Source: Parietaria judaica (taxonomy: Eukaryota > Streptophyta > Magnoliopsida > Rosales > Urticaceae). From it: a stretch of DNA of 64,000 nt. A program made the translations under genes and the position numbers. The stretch is from positions 40,313,201-40,377,200 of the forward strand of contig OX940861.1 in assembly GCA_954871525.1 (NCBI GenBank), written 5' to 3'. Of the stretch, positions 11,250 through 21,570 are shown one piece after another. The notes under the pieces are model-generated. The model worked only from the letters and a program-made list of their open reading frames with translations. It was not told the DNA's origin and made no database searches. Numbering within the stretch: position 1 is the first letter of the stretch; each line of letters begins with the position of its first letter.

Positions 11250-13726
11250 ATGTCTACCTCTGGTTCGAAAGGCGATTCGCTCCAGGCCGATAGCTCTCTC
11301 TCGGTGATTACTCCGACCTATCTTCGCGAACTCCGGAGCCTATATAATGTTCCCGATTTCGTTGAGACGGAGGCTCCGGGCCCGTTAGATCGAGCTTTCG
11401 ACGAGAGGTCGGGGTGGTCGTGCGTTTATGAGGCTTTCTTTGAAGCCGGGGTTGAATTCCCTCTTCCCGACGTGATCGTCGAGTTCCTCCAGCACATCGG
11501 CTTGGCTCCTGGACAGTTGGTCCCAAACGCCTACCGGAATCTCGTGGCTCTAGGGGTTATGTCTCGGGAGAATAGGGCGGTCCTCACTGTTGAGGATCTT
11601 GTTCGTTTTTACTACCCTAAGAGTGCTGGGAAGTCTTCGGGGAGGTTCTTTTTGAATGGGAGGATGGGAAGAATCCTCAAAGGGACTCCCGACGTGCGAG
11701 GAGGGTGGACGGAGAAATTTTTCTTCCTCGGAGATGTTCGCCCTGAGGCGCTGAAGCCTCCGAGATGGAGTTCTGGCCCTGGTGGGCTTTGAAGGCTTAC
11801 TTTGATGCCTTGTAATTTTCGTCATTTTTTTTTTTACTGTTAAATCATTTTTGCCTTTCAGCGACCAAGATTGCGGTACTGGAGGCTGATCAGATGTTCA
11901 GAGGGCTTAAGAAGATCCTTGCCCCAAAGAACGGGTTGGATTGGAACGATTTTCCTGCCAGCAGGATTCGGGCCTCTGGGTACTGGAGATTTCGGGCTGA
12001 CGTAGGTCAGGTGCTCTCAGTTCCTCCTCTATCCGCCATAGGTAGGTTCTTTTTCACCTCGCAAGGTTTTTCACCGATGTAATCGAGGTGCGTTTTTCAC
12101 CTCGTCTTCTTCGTTCCGCAGCGCCTGAGGAGTCCATGACGTCTTCGAGCAGCCAGCACTCATCTCCCAATCATCGTAAGGACCCCACCCCGCTTGTTCT
12201 CCACGTTTCCTCTGGTACCGATGAGACTCCCGAAGATATGGCGTTGGAATCGTTGGTGGCGAAAGCGCAAGAGGCTCAGTCGTCTCGGCGGGTCAAGGTG
12301 GAGGGCGAGGTGGTGCCTGATGCCAAGGCACGTTCTGAAGTGGGTGTTGAAGGGAATGTCGTTTCCACGAGGTCGCCGAGTGACGTTGTGCCTCGGTCGG
12401 ACAAGCGTGATCGTTCCCCTGATCGCACCGAGGTGAATGTCGCTCCATCCAAGAGGGGCAAGGTGATTCCGGAACGTCAAGCACCTCGCACGAGGTCAAA
12501 CCCCCAGGGGTATGTTCCGCCCCTTCGTCGGCAAGACGACAAGCTGAAAGCCCCGGCGGTTCGTGAAGGAAGCAGTAGCCGTTCTGGATCCGGGGACCGT
12601 CATGGGGGTCCAGACCATCTCAATCGATTTCGCAAGCTCCCATTCTCTCGTCGATTCTCCTCGGGCCTCTTCACGCTTCGTTGCGAGTTCAGTCCGCCGA
12701 GGTCATCCTCTTGACGTGCTTTCACTGGCGCGTGGTAGGGAATACGAGAAGGCGGCGCATAACGGGGTGAAGGTAATTCACGTGGTTCATTCTTTTCGAG
12801 GATATGAATTTTCCGGGGTATTTATTACCTCGTATTTCTTGGCTGCAGTTTCTTACCGCGATGAACGAGCTGGTTCTCGTTTACGAGAAAGACGTTGCGG
12901 CCCTGAAGCTCGAACTCAACGAGGCGGGGTCTGATGGGCGCCTAAAGGAGACCGAGACCCAGCTCGCTGTTCGGGAGAAGGAGGTGCGGGACGCCCAAGG
13001 GAAACTTCGAAAGGTCGAGGAGAGTCTATATTCTTCGAGGTTAGATGCCGACTTCCAGAAGGAGACGGCTGAGAAGTTGCAGGCTCAGGTTTCCGATGAG
13101 CGTGGAAAGTGTCGTGCTCTCCAGGACGAAGTGTCGTCACTCCGGGCCGAAGTGGCCAGGGTAGAAGCTCTAGAACGGAGTTTGAAGACGGCTCGGGAGG
13201 GCTTGCTGAAAGCGACAGAGGAGCTTCAACAAGCGAAGAGCGAGGTGGTTTCGGCGACTCGCCTTGCCGTACAGAAGACCTCCGAGAAGCTCAATAAGAA
13301 GATCGAACGTCGCAACGATACCATTGCTAAGCTTGGGCTCCAGCTCGCCAAGTTCACCTCGGCTGAAGGATCTCAAGGTAAATGCCCGAATCTCCTCCGT
13401 GGTGTTTTCAGAGCCGCTACATGTGTAGGAGTCTTTGCTGGAGTGCTTACGATGGGTTTCATTTCCCAGGTGGTGTTCCGCCTCGTGCCGTCGGTTCCGG
13501 GCCCTCTCTGTCTTCAAGCCCCACCTCGTCCCGTCCTGGCGCCATCTCGGACGCGCGTCGCGACCCCACTCTCATCGTCGAAGGACATCGAGAAGAGGCT
13601 CCCGAAGCTACCGTAGGCGTGGAGGGTGCTCTAGGCGTCGGGTTAGGCGGGGACGAGGTTGTGGGCGACGATTTGGAGGAGGAGGAGACCGCGGATCGTA
13701 AGGCCGACGTTGACGAGGAGAATTAA
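11250..13726 (+). CDS. antisense ORF of the Tat element (putative gypsy-type transposon domain, coiled-coil), 5 exons
   Basis: The gene runs opposite to gag-pol between pol and the 3' LTR. Predicted exons are 11250-11781, 11862-12041, 12122-12772, 12849-13377 and 13470-13726, each with GT-AG borders. Exons 1-2 encode the domain Pfam names putative gypsy type transposon (LPDVIVEFLQHIGLAPGQL ... ENRAVLTVEDLVRFYY ... WTEKFFFLGDV). Exon 3 is a polar linker, exon 4 a long coiled coil (KETETQLAVREKEVRDAQGK and on), and exon 5 an acidic tail ending DVDEEN. Within exon 3 the frame must move by one base somewhere in 12563-12714 to reach its donor, so there is either a 1-nt indel or a missed intron. 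Function is unknown; similar antisense genes are known in Grande and relatives. Confidence 0.8.
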
Positions 13727-14452
13727 TCAACTCGGGGGTTTCCCTAGTTTTGTTTTTATTTTTCCGTTTCGGCGTCAGTTTCTACCATGTTTACGACAAT
13801 CCGCATCTTTTTTGGTTGGGAGTCCAACCTGGGTGCTTTAGGTTTATCTTTGGGATTTGCGCATCTTTTTTGGTCGGGAGTCTGACCTGGATGTTATCAC
13901 TTCGTTTTGTCGAGGTGATTTTTCGCTGTTGGAACTCTATGCTTTCCCTTTCAATAAATCATTATTCCGTCATCCTTTACTTGCTTCTTTGCTTGGTTCG
14001 CGCGTCCCGGTATTTGGTTTGCGTATATTCCCGCGCAACCCGGTTAATCGATCCCGTGGATGTTTTCTTTTCGGGTTGTTTTCACGTCGGGGTGTGAAAG
14101 TGAGCCTTATTTCGAAATCGAATCCACGGAGATTTTTAGGTGTTCGTGCGGCCGAGATATATAGGCTAGGAAGAGGTGTTTTCTCGATATGTTCGTGTGA
14201 CCCGAGGTGCTTTTATTCGTTTGTGAGCACTTTTCCTCATCCTTACGAGCTTCGATGTTGCTCTCAAGTGGTGAGAGCTGGGTCGTTCCCATGCTCCCAC
14301 CCCGGGGGGAATTTCTGGCAAAGAAGAGTAGGATTAATCGGGGTGATTTGTTTGAAGTTAGGAGAAATTGGGCTGTGCCTGCGGGAGGCTGCCTACGTAC
14401 CCGAGTTTACCGGGATCAAGCCACTACGTAGTTCGAGGTGATATTTGTTCTA
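13727..14452. other. non-coding spacer of the Tat element
   Basis: Lies between the convergent 3' ends of the antisense ORF and pol, so it probably holds both polyadenylation regions. It contains two short direct repeats (gcatcttttttggt(t/c)gggagtc at about 13802 and 13861). Confidence 0.6.
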
Positions 14453-17400
14453 TTAAGAATAATATCTTTTTAGGTGTTGGGTGTTCCAACTTCGGAGGAC
14501 TTTTAGTCCTTCCGAATTGATGAGTTTGTACACGCCGGGTTTCACTATTTCGGACACAATGTAGGGTCCTTCCCAGTTTATCCCCAGCTTTCCAGCGTTT
14601 AATTCTGATGTGTTTTGAAACACCTTGCGAAGTACCAAGTCTCCTACTTTGAACGAACGAGGTCGAACTTTCGAGGTGTAGTATCTTTCAATTACCCTTT
14701 GGTAGTTGACGATCCTACTCAAAGCTCTTTCTCTTCGTTCTTCGATGTAATCGAGTTGGTCTTTTAACATTTTTTCGTTTTCGTCCGGTTGATCTGGACA
14801 AAATTCTCGTCTTAAGCTTAGGGATTCTGCTTCGGCTGGTACCATCGCTTCGGATCCGTATACCAACGCGAAGGGTGTTTCCCCGGTGGCCCGGCGAGGT
14901 GTGGTTCGATATGCCCAGAGCACCCCGTTTAACTCTTCTGGCCATCTCCCTTTCTTGCTATCTAGCCTCTTTTTGATCCCGTCGATTATCGTTCGGTTTG
15001 CCACTTCGGAGTGTCCGTTCCCTTGTGGGTATCTCGGGGTCGAGGTGTTAAGAGAGATTCCTTGTGTGGCACAGAAATTTTTAAACCTGCTTGAGATGAA
15101 TTGCGGCCCGTTATCTGCAATGATCTCCTTCGGGAGCCCGTATCTACAGATTATGTTCTTCCACACGAAATTTTCCGCATCTACATCTTTTATGTGTGCA
15201 TAGGCCTTGGCTTCTACCCACTTCGTGAAGTAGTTGGTTGCTATTAGCAAGAACCTTGTCAATCCTTTTGCTGCCGGCATTGGTCCGACGATATCCATTG
15301 ACCATTTTATGAACGGGTATGGCACCGTGACCGAGGATAATTTTAATGCGGGTTGCCTAATTGTAGGCGCGTGCCTTTGACATGCATCGCATTTTCGTAC
15401 GTGTAATTCGCTATCCTTCAGCATTGTGGGCCAGAAGAATCCTTGTCTTTTGATTTTGTTAGCCAAAGATCTTCCTCCGGAATGGTTTCCGCAACTTCCC
15501 TCGTGCACTTCGTGGATGACATTTTTTGCTTCGTCCTCTCCCAAGCATTTGAGGTATGGTCCGTTGAAGCTTCGTTTGTAAAGCGTGTCGTTTATCAGGC
15601 AGAATCTCGAACTTCTAGCCCTCAATTTTCTAGCCTCTTGCCGATCCCGAGGTGTTTCGTCACCTCGTAGGAATCTGATTACTGGAGTTCTCCAGTCTTC
15701 CGGGCCGAGTTCGATGTTGTGCACCGTTAAGTCGATGCTTGGTGTGTCTATAGTTTCTACCGGGATGACGCGTTTTACTTCGGGGTCCGAGGTGGATGCC
15801 AAACCCGCCAGCGCGTCGGCCTGTGCGTTCTCGCTTCTCGGGATCTGATCTATCTCGACTTTTTCAAACATTTCAATTAGTTGGTTTACCACGGTTAGGT
15901 AGGCACTCATTCTTTGGTCTTTTGCCTCGTATTCCCCTGCTATCTGGCTTGTAACCAACTTTGAGTCGGAATAGAATTTGACCTTCCGTGCTCCCACTGC
16001 TCGTGCCAGCTTGAGGCCGGCGATTAGGGCTTCGTATTCGGCTTCGTTGTTCGAAGCCTTGAAGTTGAGGCGAAAAGATTGTTCTATCACCTCGCCGCTT
16101 AGAGTTACGAGGTGAATTCCTACGCCGGATCCGTTTTGATTAGATGATCCGTCTACTTTTACCGTCCATGCTTCGTCGGCTGACTCATTTTCGGGGCTCT
16201 CAGTGTTAAGTTCTATCACGAAATCAGCTAGGACCTGTGATTTAGCGCACGTCCTTATTTTATATTCGATGTCGAATTCACTGAGCTCTATTGCCCATTT
16301 GGTCAGTCTTCCGGATTGGTTCGGACTGTGTAGCACTAATCGCAGTGGTTGTAGTGTCATTACCATGATGGTGTGCGCTTGAAAATACGGTCTCAACTTT
16401 CTTGCCGCCGTGATGAGGGCGAGTGCCACTTTTTCCATGGTAGGATATCGGGTTTCTGCGTCCTCTAGTGATTTACTAGTGTAGAAGATGGGCTTCTGAT
16501 CACCTCGGTCTTCTCTGACGAGCACGCTGCTTACTGCGTAAGCTGTTATTGCGAAGTAGATTAGGAGTGGTTCGCCGATGATCGGGCTGACCAGTATTGG
16601 TGGGGTGGATAAATACTTTTTCAATTCCTGGAAAGCTTGCTCGCATTCGTTCGTCCACTCGAATTTTTTATTTCCTTTCAGCATTTTGTAGAAGGGAAGG
16701 CATTTGTCGGTAGATCGCGAGATGAATCGATTTAGTGCCGCGATCCGCCCCGTGAGCCTTTGAACCTCTTTCACGCTGCGAGGTGAGGGCATTTTTAACA
16801 GGGCGTTTATCTGATCCGGGTTTGCCTCTATGCCTCGTTGTGTGACGAGGTATCCTAGGAATTTTCCCGATGACACCCCGAATGAGCATTTAGAGGGGTT
16901 TAGCTTCATCTGATACTTTTTTAGCATCTCGAAGCATTGTTCGAGGTGGGCGATGTGATCTTCTGATCGTTTGGATTTGACTAACATGTCGTCTATGTAG
17001 ACTTCCATGGTTCTACCGAGTAAATCCGAGAACATTTTGTTCACGAGTCTTTGGTAGGTGGCCCCCGCGTTTTTCAGCCCGAAGGGCATTACTTTGTAGC
17101 AGTAGATTCCCCGTTCGGTTATGAACGAAGTTTTTTCTTGGTCGTCGGGATGCATCAGAATCTGATTATAACCAGAGAAGGCGTCCATGAAAGAAAGCAG
17201 CTCATGCCCGCATGTAGCCTCGACAAGTCTGTCGATGTGCGGGAGTGGGAAGCTGTCCTTAGGGCATGCCTTATTTAGGTCGGTGAAATCGATGCACACC
17301 CTCCATTTGCCGCTCTTTTTCTTGACTACGACTGTGTTTGCCAGCCAGTCTGGGTATCTAACCTCGCGGATCGATCCTGTTTTGAGCAGCCTTTCGACCT

Positions 17401-17731
17401 CCTCGTTCACCGCCTTGGAGCGGTCTGGGGCTAGCTTTCTTCTTTTCTGTTTGATCGGTTTGAAGCTTGGGTCAACATTGAGTTGATGCGAGATGATTTC
17501 TAGACTGATCCCTGGCATGTCTTCGTGGGACCAGGCGAAGCATTCTTTGTTCTTTTTCAAGAACTTGATGAGTCGTTTGAGTGTTTCGCCCTTCAACTCA
17601 CTCCCGATACCAACGGTGTTATCGGGGTTTTTGTTGTCGATGGGGATTTGTCGCACCATTTCGACTGTTGGGGACTCATTCTCTTGCTTTGAAGTGTTTT
17701 TCACCTCGTTTATTCTGGGATGCTGTAATTG
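14453..17731 (-). CDS. pol: Tat element pol: RT, RNase H, second (archaeal-type) RNase H, integrase
   Basis: The frame is in register with the preceding protease frame across one UAG; the first internal ATG is at 17704. Numbering from that Met gives 1083 aa. Reverse transcriptase has D174 (FMDAFSGY) and YIDD at 236-239. The first RNase H (about 380-500) is degenerate at its first motif. A second RNase H spans about 513-635 with D518 (VDGSS), E556, D580 (YSDSK) and D630, all four acidic residues intact. Integrase has an HHCC finger (about 731-776) and the D804, D864, E900 triad with 35 residues between the last two. The C-terminus ends KRYYS. The intact catalytic set suggests a competent element. 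Confidence 0.95.
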   Translation of the reverse strand, partial: QLQHPRINEVKNTSKQENESPTVEMVRQIPIDNKNPDNTVGIGSELKGETLKRLIKFLKKNKECFAWSHEDMPGISLEIISHQLNVDPSFKPIKQKRRKLAPDRSKAVNEEVERLLKTGSIREVRYPDWLANTVVVKKKSGKWRVCIDFTDLNKACPKDSFPLPHIDRLVEATCGHELLSFMDAFSGYNQILMHPDDQEKTSFITERGIYCYKVMPFGLKNAGATYQRLVNKMFSDLLGRTMEVYIDDMLVKSKRSEDHIAHLEQCFEMLKKYQMKLNPSKCSFGVSSGKFLGYLVTQRGIEANPDQINALLKMPSPRSVKEVQRLTGRIAALNRFISRSTDKCLPFYKMLKGNKKFEWTNECEQAFQELKKYLSTPPILVSPIIGEPLLIYFAITAYAVSSVLVREDRGDQKPIFYTSKSLEDAETRYPTMEKVALALITAARKLRPYFQAHTIMVMTLQPLRLVLHSPNQSGRLTKWAIELSEFDIEYKIRTCAKSQVLADFVIELNTESPENESADEAWTVKVDGSSNQNGSGVGIHLVTLSGEVIEQSFRLNFKASNNEAEYEALIAGLKLARAVGARKVKFYSDSKLVTSQIAGEYEAKDQRMSAYLTVVNQLIEMFEKVEIDQIPRSENAQADALAGLASTSDPEVKRVIPVETIDTPSIDLTVHNIELGPEDWRTPVIRFLRGDETPRDRQEARKLRARSSRFCLINDTLYKRSFNGPYLKCLGEDEAKNVIHEVHEGSCGNHSGGRSLANKIKRQGFFWPTMLKDSELHVRKCDACQRHAPTIRQPALKLSSVTVPYPFIKWSMDIVGPMPAAKGLTRFLLIATNYFTKWVEAKAYAHIKDVDAENFVWKNIICRYGLPKEIIADNGPQFISSRFKNFCATQGISLNTSTPRYPQGNGHSEVANRTIIDGIKKRLDSKKGRWPEELNGVLWAYRTTPRRATGETPFALVYGSEAMVPAEAESLSLRREFCPDQPDENEKMLKDQLDYIEERRERALSRIVNYQRVIERYYTSKVRPRSFKVGDLVLRKVFQNTSELNAGKLGINWEGPYIVSEIVKPGVYKLINSEGLKVLRSWNTQHLKRYYS

Positions 17732-18724
17732 CTATGATTGATTTACTGTACTCTGTTTGGCAAGCAAAAAGCTGTTCATGTAGCATCTCCGTGCCATGGC
17801 TTGTTCACCTCGGATTTCTTTGATCCCTTCGTCACTCGGGAATTGTAAACTTTGGTGATACGTTGAGGGCACTGCTCTCATGGCGTGCAGCCATGGTCTT
17901 CCTAGAATCGCATTGTAAGGCGACGGGCAGTCTATGATCATGAACTTGGTTATGACGTTCACGCCTCCTGCCATTACGGGAAGTTTGATCTCCCCGACGG
18001 TGTTGACAGAGTGGCCGCTAAAACCGGTGAGGGGCACTGTTTCCCTGTTAATGTCATCGGGCCTTATTTTCATTTGGCTCAGGGTTGATAGGAAAATTAC
18101 GTCTGCGGAACTTCCGTTATCGATGAGAATCCTTTTGGTTTCCCAGTTTGCGATGTTGAGAGTTATAACTAACGCATCGTCGTGCGGTCCGGGGAGCTCC
18201 CGAGCTTTGCTTTCTTTAAATGTGATGAGGGCTTCGGGTCCCTGGAAAATTTGGCGGGGTGCGTCTGATTGGAGCTTTCGCTGGTGGGCTTTGATCGAGT
18301 TGACTGAGGGTTTGCAATAATGAGATCCTCCCATTATCACGTTGATGACCTGGGAAGTTTTCTCTGGGCCGTCGTCTTCGACCTCGTTGACCTGCTTCCC
18401 CTTCTTTTCGAACGGGGTGTCGGGGACTTCCCAAGATTGGGGAGCTCGGTTCTTCTTGTGCTTCCTCTTCTTCGAGGTTGCCGGGTCGCCATCCGGACTT
18501 ACGCTTCCCTGCAGTTTTGGGTTCAGGGCCTCGATGTCGAGGTCGCTCATTTCGCCCCGCTCCAACTTTTCTGCCAGGGCCATCTGCAGCTTGCGGCATT
18601 GGGACGTTGCGTGTCCGAACACCTTGTGGAATTTACAGTAGGCTTTCGGGTCTTTTGGCCACGGATCTGCCTGTGTTGTTGTGCCGCCTTGGGCCATGTT
18701 GACCTCGTCTTTCTCCGAGCTCAT
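17732..18724 (-). CDS. Tat element nucleocapsid zinc knuckle and aspartic protease
   Basis: The frame opens at an ATG sharing a base with the gag stop; a GTG lies one codon upstream. Counting from that GTG, residues 31-44 form a zinc-knuckle variant C-x2-H-x4-H-x4-C (CKFHKVFGHATSQC). A basic linker follows (KKRKHKKNR), then a retropepsin-type protease with the active-site loop LIDNGSSADVIF near residue 203 and a downstream ILGRPWLH motif. The D-N-G-S-S loop is the usual variant in plant gypsy elements of this group. The frame ends at a single UAG (17734-17732) that is in register with pol. Confidence 0.9.
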   Translation of the reverse strand: MSSEKDEVNMAQGGTTTQADPWPKDPKAYCKFHKVFGHATSQCRKLQMALAEKLERGEMSDLDIEALNPKLQGSVSPDGDPATSKKRKHKKNRAPQSWEVPDTPFEKKGKQVNEVEDDGPEKTSQVINVIMGGSHYCKPSVNSIKAHQRKLQSDAPRQIFQGPEALITFKESKARELPGPHDDALVITLNIANWETKRILIDNGSSADVIFLSTLSQMKIRPDDINRETVPLTGFSGHSVNTVGEIKLPVMAGGVNVITKFMIIDCPSPYNAILGRPWLHAMRAVPSTYHQSLQFPSDEGIKEIRGEQAMARRCYMNSFLLAKQSTVNQS

Positions 18725-20208
18725 CACGTAGCCCCGGGGCAGGTTGCTTCGTTAGGTTGAGGAGTACTACCTCGGTGAGACCCGGATCCTTTATTGTGGC
18801 CGGAATCTCGTGGCGGCCTCGGGGGATTGTTGAACTTAGGTGTCACCGGGGTCGGGTCGAATTTCGCGGCGAGGGCTGCTCGCTCCTCCTCGACTCGGAT
18901 CCAATTACCCCCGCGGTGCATTACGTCCTCGATCGAGGTATAGCGGTTCACGCAGATATCCTGCCTGAATTTTGATTTATACCACAGTCCTGCGGTCAGG
19001 GCTGCAATTGCGGTTTCGTCGCTTACTCCGTTAAGGCGTGATAGCACGTCCTTGAATCTGGCTATGAAGTTCCGCAGTGGCTCGTCTTTCATTTGTTGCA
19101 GTGCGTAAAGCTGCGCCACCGTGGTCTCCGTCTCGATGAACATGGAGAAGTGCTTTAGGAAAAGTGTTGTCAGCTGATCGAACGAGCTGATCGTGGCTGG
19201 TTGCAGCCTTGAGAACCAATCGAGTGCATTCTGCACGAGGTGCTCGGCGAATATCTGGCAGTATCCCGCATCTCGTTGGTGAGGCTGGAGATCGGCTCTC
19301 CCCATCGCGATGTAGAAAGCCCGGAGATATGCTCTCGGATCGGTCTTTCCGTCGTAACGTGGGACGTTGACCCTTCCCATGTCTCTGATTTTCTCGTTGA
19401 TGATCAGCGAGGTGAATGGTGTGCTCGTGGATTCTTGAACCAGACGATCTATTTCTGGAGCCGCCGAGGTGGCGTGATGAACTCTTGAGCTCACTGCTTT
19501 CACCTCTGACTGCACCTTTTCCATCGTGGATTCGAGTCCTCTGAGCCATGCCGGGAACGGCGAATCGGGATTGTAAGCGAAAGGATTGCCCTTGTCGTTG
19601 CGAGCGACATCATGTCGGGCCTCAGGGGGTGTCTCATCCCGGATGCGGATCGGATTGGTCATTTCGTTCCCGATCCGCGCAGAGCCCGGGCGTAATGGCG
19701 CCTGGGGGGCTTGCATTTCGGCACTCCGATTCATTCTTGGAGGGGTTCGGAATCCGAAATCGTCGGGTTGATTCGGTGCATCATAGTTGGATTGGATTGA
19801 TCCCAATCCGGTGTCAGGGTGTCTGGTCGAGGTGCGGCCGATTGCGACCCCGTGATCCGCAGGCCTTCGCGGGTCCGTGGTGGGATTTTGCCCATCTGTT
19901 ATGCCCGGAGTGTTTTCCACCTCGGTCGTTCCCGGAGTGACCTGGATTCCGGAAAAATCTAGAGTCCTTCCTAGCCCGAGATCCCTCCGTGGTGCTGTCG
20001 AAGATTGGGCTTTCATCGAGCTGACCGCTTCGGTCAATGTTCCTTCGATTTGGGACTGCTTCTGGGTGAGGTTTTCCAATTTGGTTTGGAAATCCTTTCT
20101 CGACTCAGCGTTTTCTTCGAGTTGTTTGAGGATTGTCTCCAACATGGCTTTTACGGCATAGTCCGCCGCGGTCTCCGAAGGGTTTCCGCTGGCTCCTCCG
20201 CTTGCCAT
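18724..20208 (-). CDS. gag: Tat element gag (matrix/capsid)
   Basis: Open frame of 494 aa. Residues about 20-55 are predicted coiled coil (LEENAESRKDFQTKLENLTQ). Residues about 100-250 are a polar, proline-rich stretch. Residues about 285-440 are a retrotransposon gag capsid domain (YDGKTDPRAYL ... ALDWFSRLQP ... LRNFIARFKDVLSRL). There is no zinc knuckle in this frame; it lies at the start of the next. The stop TGA (18726-18724) overlaps the ATG of the next frame by one base (TGATG), so gag and the downstream product must be linked by reinitiation or by a -1 event. Confidence 0.93.
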   Translation of the reverse strand: MASGGASGNPSETAADYAVKAMLETILKQLEENAESRKDFQTKLENLTQKQSQIEGTLTEAVSSMKAQSSTAPRRDLGLGRTLDFSGIQVTPGTTEVENTPGITDGQNPTTDPRRPADHGVAIGRTSTRHPDTGLGSIQSNYDAPNQPDDFGFRTPPRMNRSAEMQAPQAPLRPGSARIGNEMTNPIRIRDETPPEARHDVARNDKGNPFAYNPDSPFPAWLRGLESTMEKVQSEVKAVSSRVHHATSAAPEIDRLVQESTSTPFTSLIINEKIRDMGRVNVPRYDGKTDPRAYLRAFYIAMGRADLQPHQRDAGYCQIFAEHLVQNALDWFSRLQPATISSFDQLTTLFLKHFSMFIETETTVAQLYALQQMKDEPLRNFIARFKDVLSRLNGVSDETAIAALTAGLWYKSKFRQDICVNRYTSIEDVMHRGGNWIRVEEERAALAAKFDPTPVTPKFNNPPRPPRDSGHNKGSGSHRGSTPQPNEATCPGAT

Positions 20209-20257
20209 TTGCTTGTTTACTTGATGGGGACTTGGTTGGGTAGGAATCTATAAAGAT

Positions 20258-20275
20258 TTCCCACAGACGGCGCCA
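20258..20275 (-). other. primer binding site of the Tat element
   Basis: The minus strand reads TGGCGCCGTCTGTGGGAA just inside the 5' LTR. This is the TGGCGCC-type primer site common in Tat and Athila gypsy elements, complementary to a tRNA 3' end ending in CCA. Confidence 0.85.
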
Positions 20276-20278
20276 AAC

Positions 20279-20942
20279 TGTTGATGTGAATAATCACGAC
20301 CAACTGTCACAAAGTGATAGCACTCTGTTTATGATGAATAGGGCGGTGGATCTCAATTATCCGAGATGAAACCCACTTCGGTAAATAAAATTACGAGATG
20401 ACAATTATGTAAAGAGTCGATCGATAATAGGGAATTTGTATATTTGATTGATAGTAAAGTGAATACAGAGTAAAAAGCTAGTGTAGAATGTAGAACAAGG
20501 TGATTGTCCCTAAAGTCACTTCGTTGGCCTTATTTATAACCTGAATTACAACGTCTATTTCCTATAATCTTGCAACGGCTAGTAGACTAGGCTGATTCTC
20601 TCCTTTTTTCGTCTTGGCCACCACGTGTAAAGTCTTGACGACGTGGTACTTGGTCTCTTTCCACGTGGAGGACTCTGGATATGGTCAATAAAGGGGAAAA
20701 CGCCTGATATCCCGGGCTGCTTGGTCTTCGGGAAGGCTACTTGGACCTCGTGGGCTTGGTCTTCGGGAAGACTTGGCTTCGAAGTAGATTCTTGATGGAC
20801 CGAACGTGCTAGGTTGTTTATTGGGCCTGCTGGTTAGTTGATAGGCCCAACTTTCTTTAGATCTTACGTCGTTTTACGTCGTCGGGTGTAACTTCATCTT
20901 TTCGATGTCGTTTTTCGGAGAGGGTGAAATCATGCATCATCA
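20279..20942 (-). repeat. 5' LTR of the Tat element
   Basis: Same 664-bp length as the left LTR, with two substitutions by eye. TATAAATA on the minus strand is the likely promoter for the gag-pol transcript. The primer binding site follows within 3 bp. Confidence 0.95.
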
Positions 20943-20947
20943 ACGTC

Positions 20948-21570
20948 AACAACAAATAAACTCAAACGATCAAACCCAATAAAATCAAAATATATCTAGA
21001 TGTAAACACAGGTTCTTGGAACATCACCAACGCAAATTTTTATTTTACTTTTCATTTTTTATCTTGAATTCTCAGTTCATCTCCTTAATAGCATCATGAT
21101 TTGCGTTCTCAACGTTATCACTAATATAAATAATAAAAAACTAATGAAGAAGTGAATGAGGTCCACTAATCTGCCAAAAAAGTAAACTTAGATATTTTTG
21201 CCATAATTTTTTTAAACTTATTTTCGCTAATAACTCGAATAAGTAAAACGTGGAATGCCTCACAAAGAGATTGGTATGTGTTGCCAAAGTACCCCTAACT
21301 ACAACTGCAAATGCAAATGTGATGACAAGAAAAGCAAATTATAATCAATGGGCTTGTAGATATAGGATTTTTTCAATAACAAAACAGCCGAATAAATAAG
21401 CTATTGTAAAGTACCCGCATTTTTAGAAATCGCATTAAAATTTATAAATATTACATAAAAATTATAAATTCCATCATTTTTAATAAAATTGATTTTTTTT
21501 AAAAATATATCGTTAAATATTATTATTTTACATGGCTAAATGAAAGTCCACATTCTTTAAAAAGATGGAC
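20948..21570. other. AT-rich spacer
   Basis: No gene or recognised repeat between the Tat element and the Pack-MULE. Confidence 0.6.

Larger units (their letters stand above)
10007..20942 (-). mobile_element. complete Ty3/gypsy LTR retrotransposon, Tat lineage
   Basis: Two 664-bp LTRs (10007-10670 and 20279-20942) are flanked by the 5-bp duplication ACGTC (10002-10006 and 20943-20947). The coding strand is minus, so the 5' LTR is on the right. A primer site TGGCGCCGTCTGTGGGAA lies at 20258-20275 and a G-rich polypurine tract (CTGGGGGGCTCA on minus) at about 10671-10682. Order on the minus strand: gag, zinc knuckle/protease, RT, RNase H, a second RNase H, integrase. An antisense intron-containing ORF sits between pol and the 3' LTR. 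A second RNase H together with an antisense extra gene is characteristic of the Tat/Ogre/Grande lineage. All main frames are open and the LTRs differ at two positions by eye, so the insertion is recent. Confidence 0.95.
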
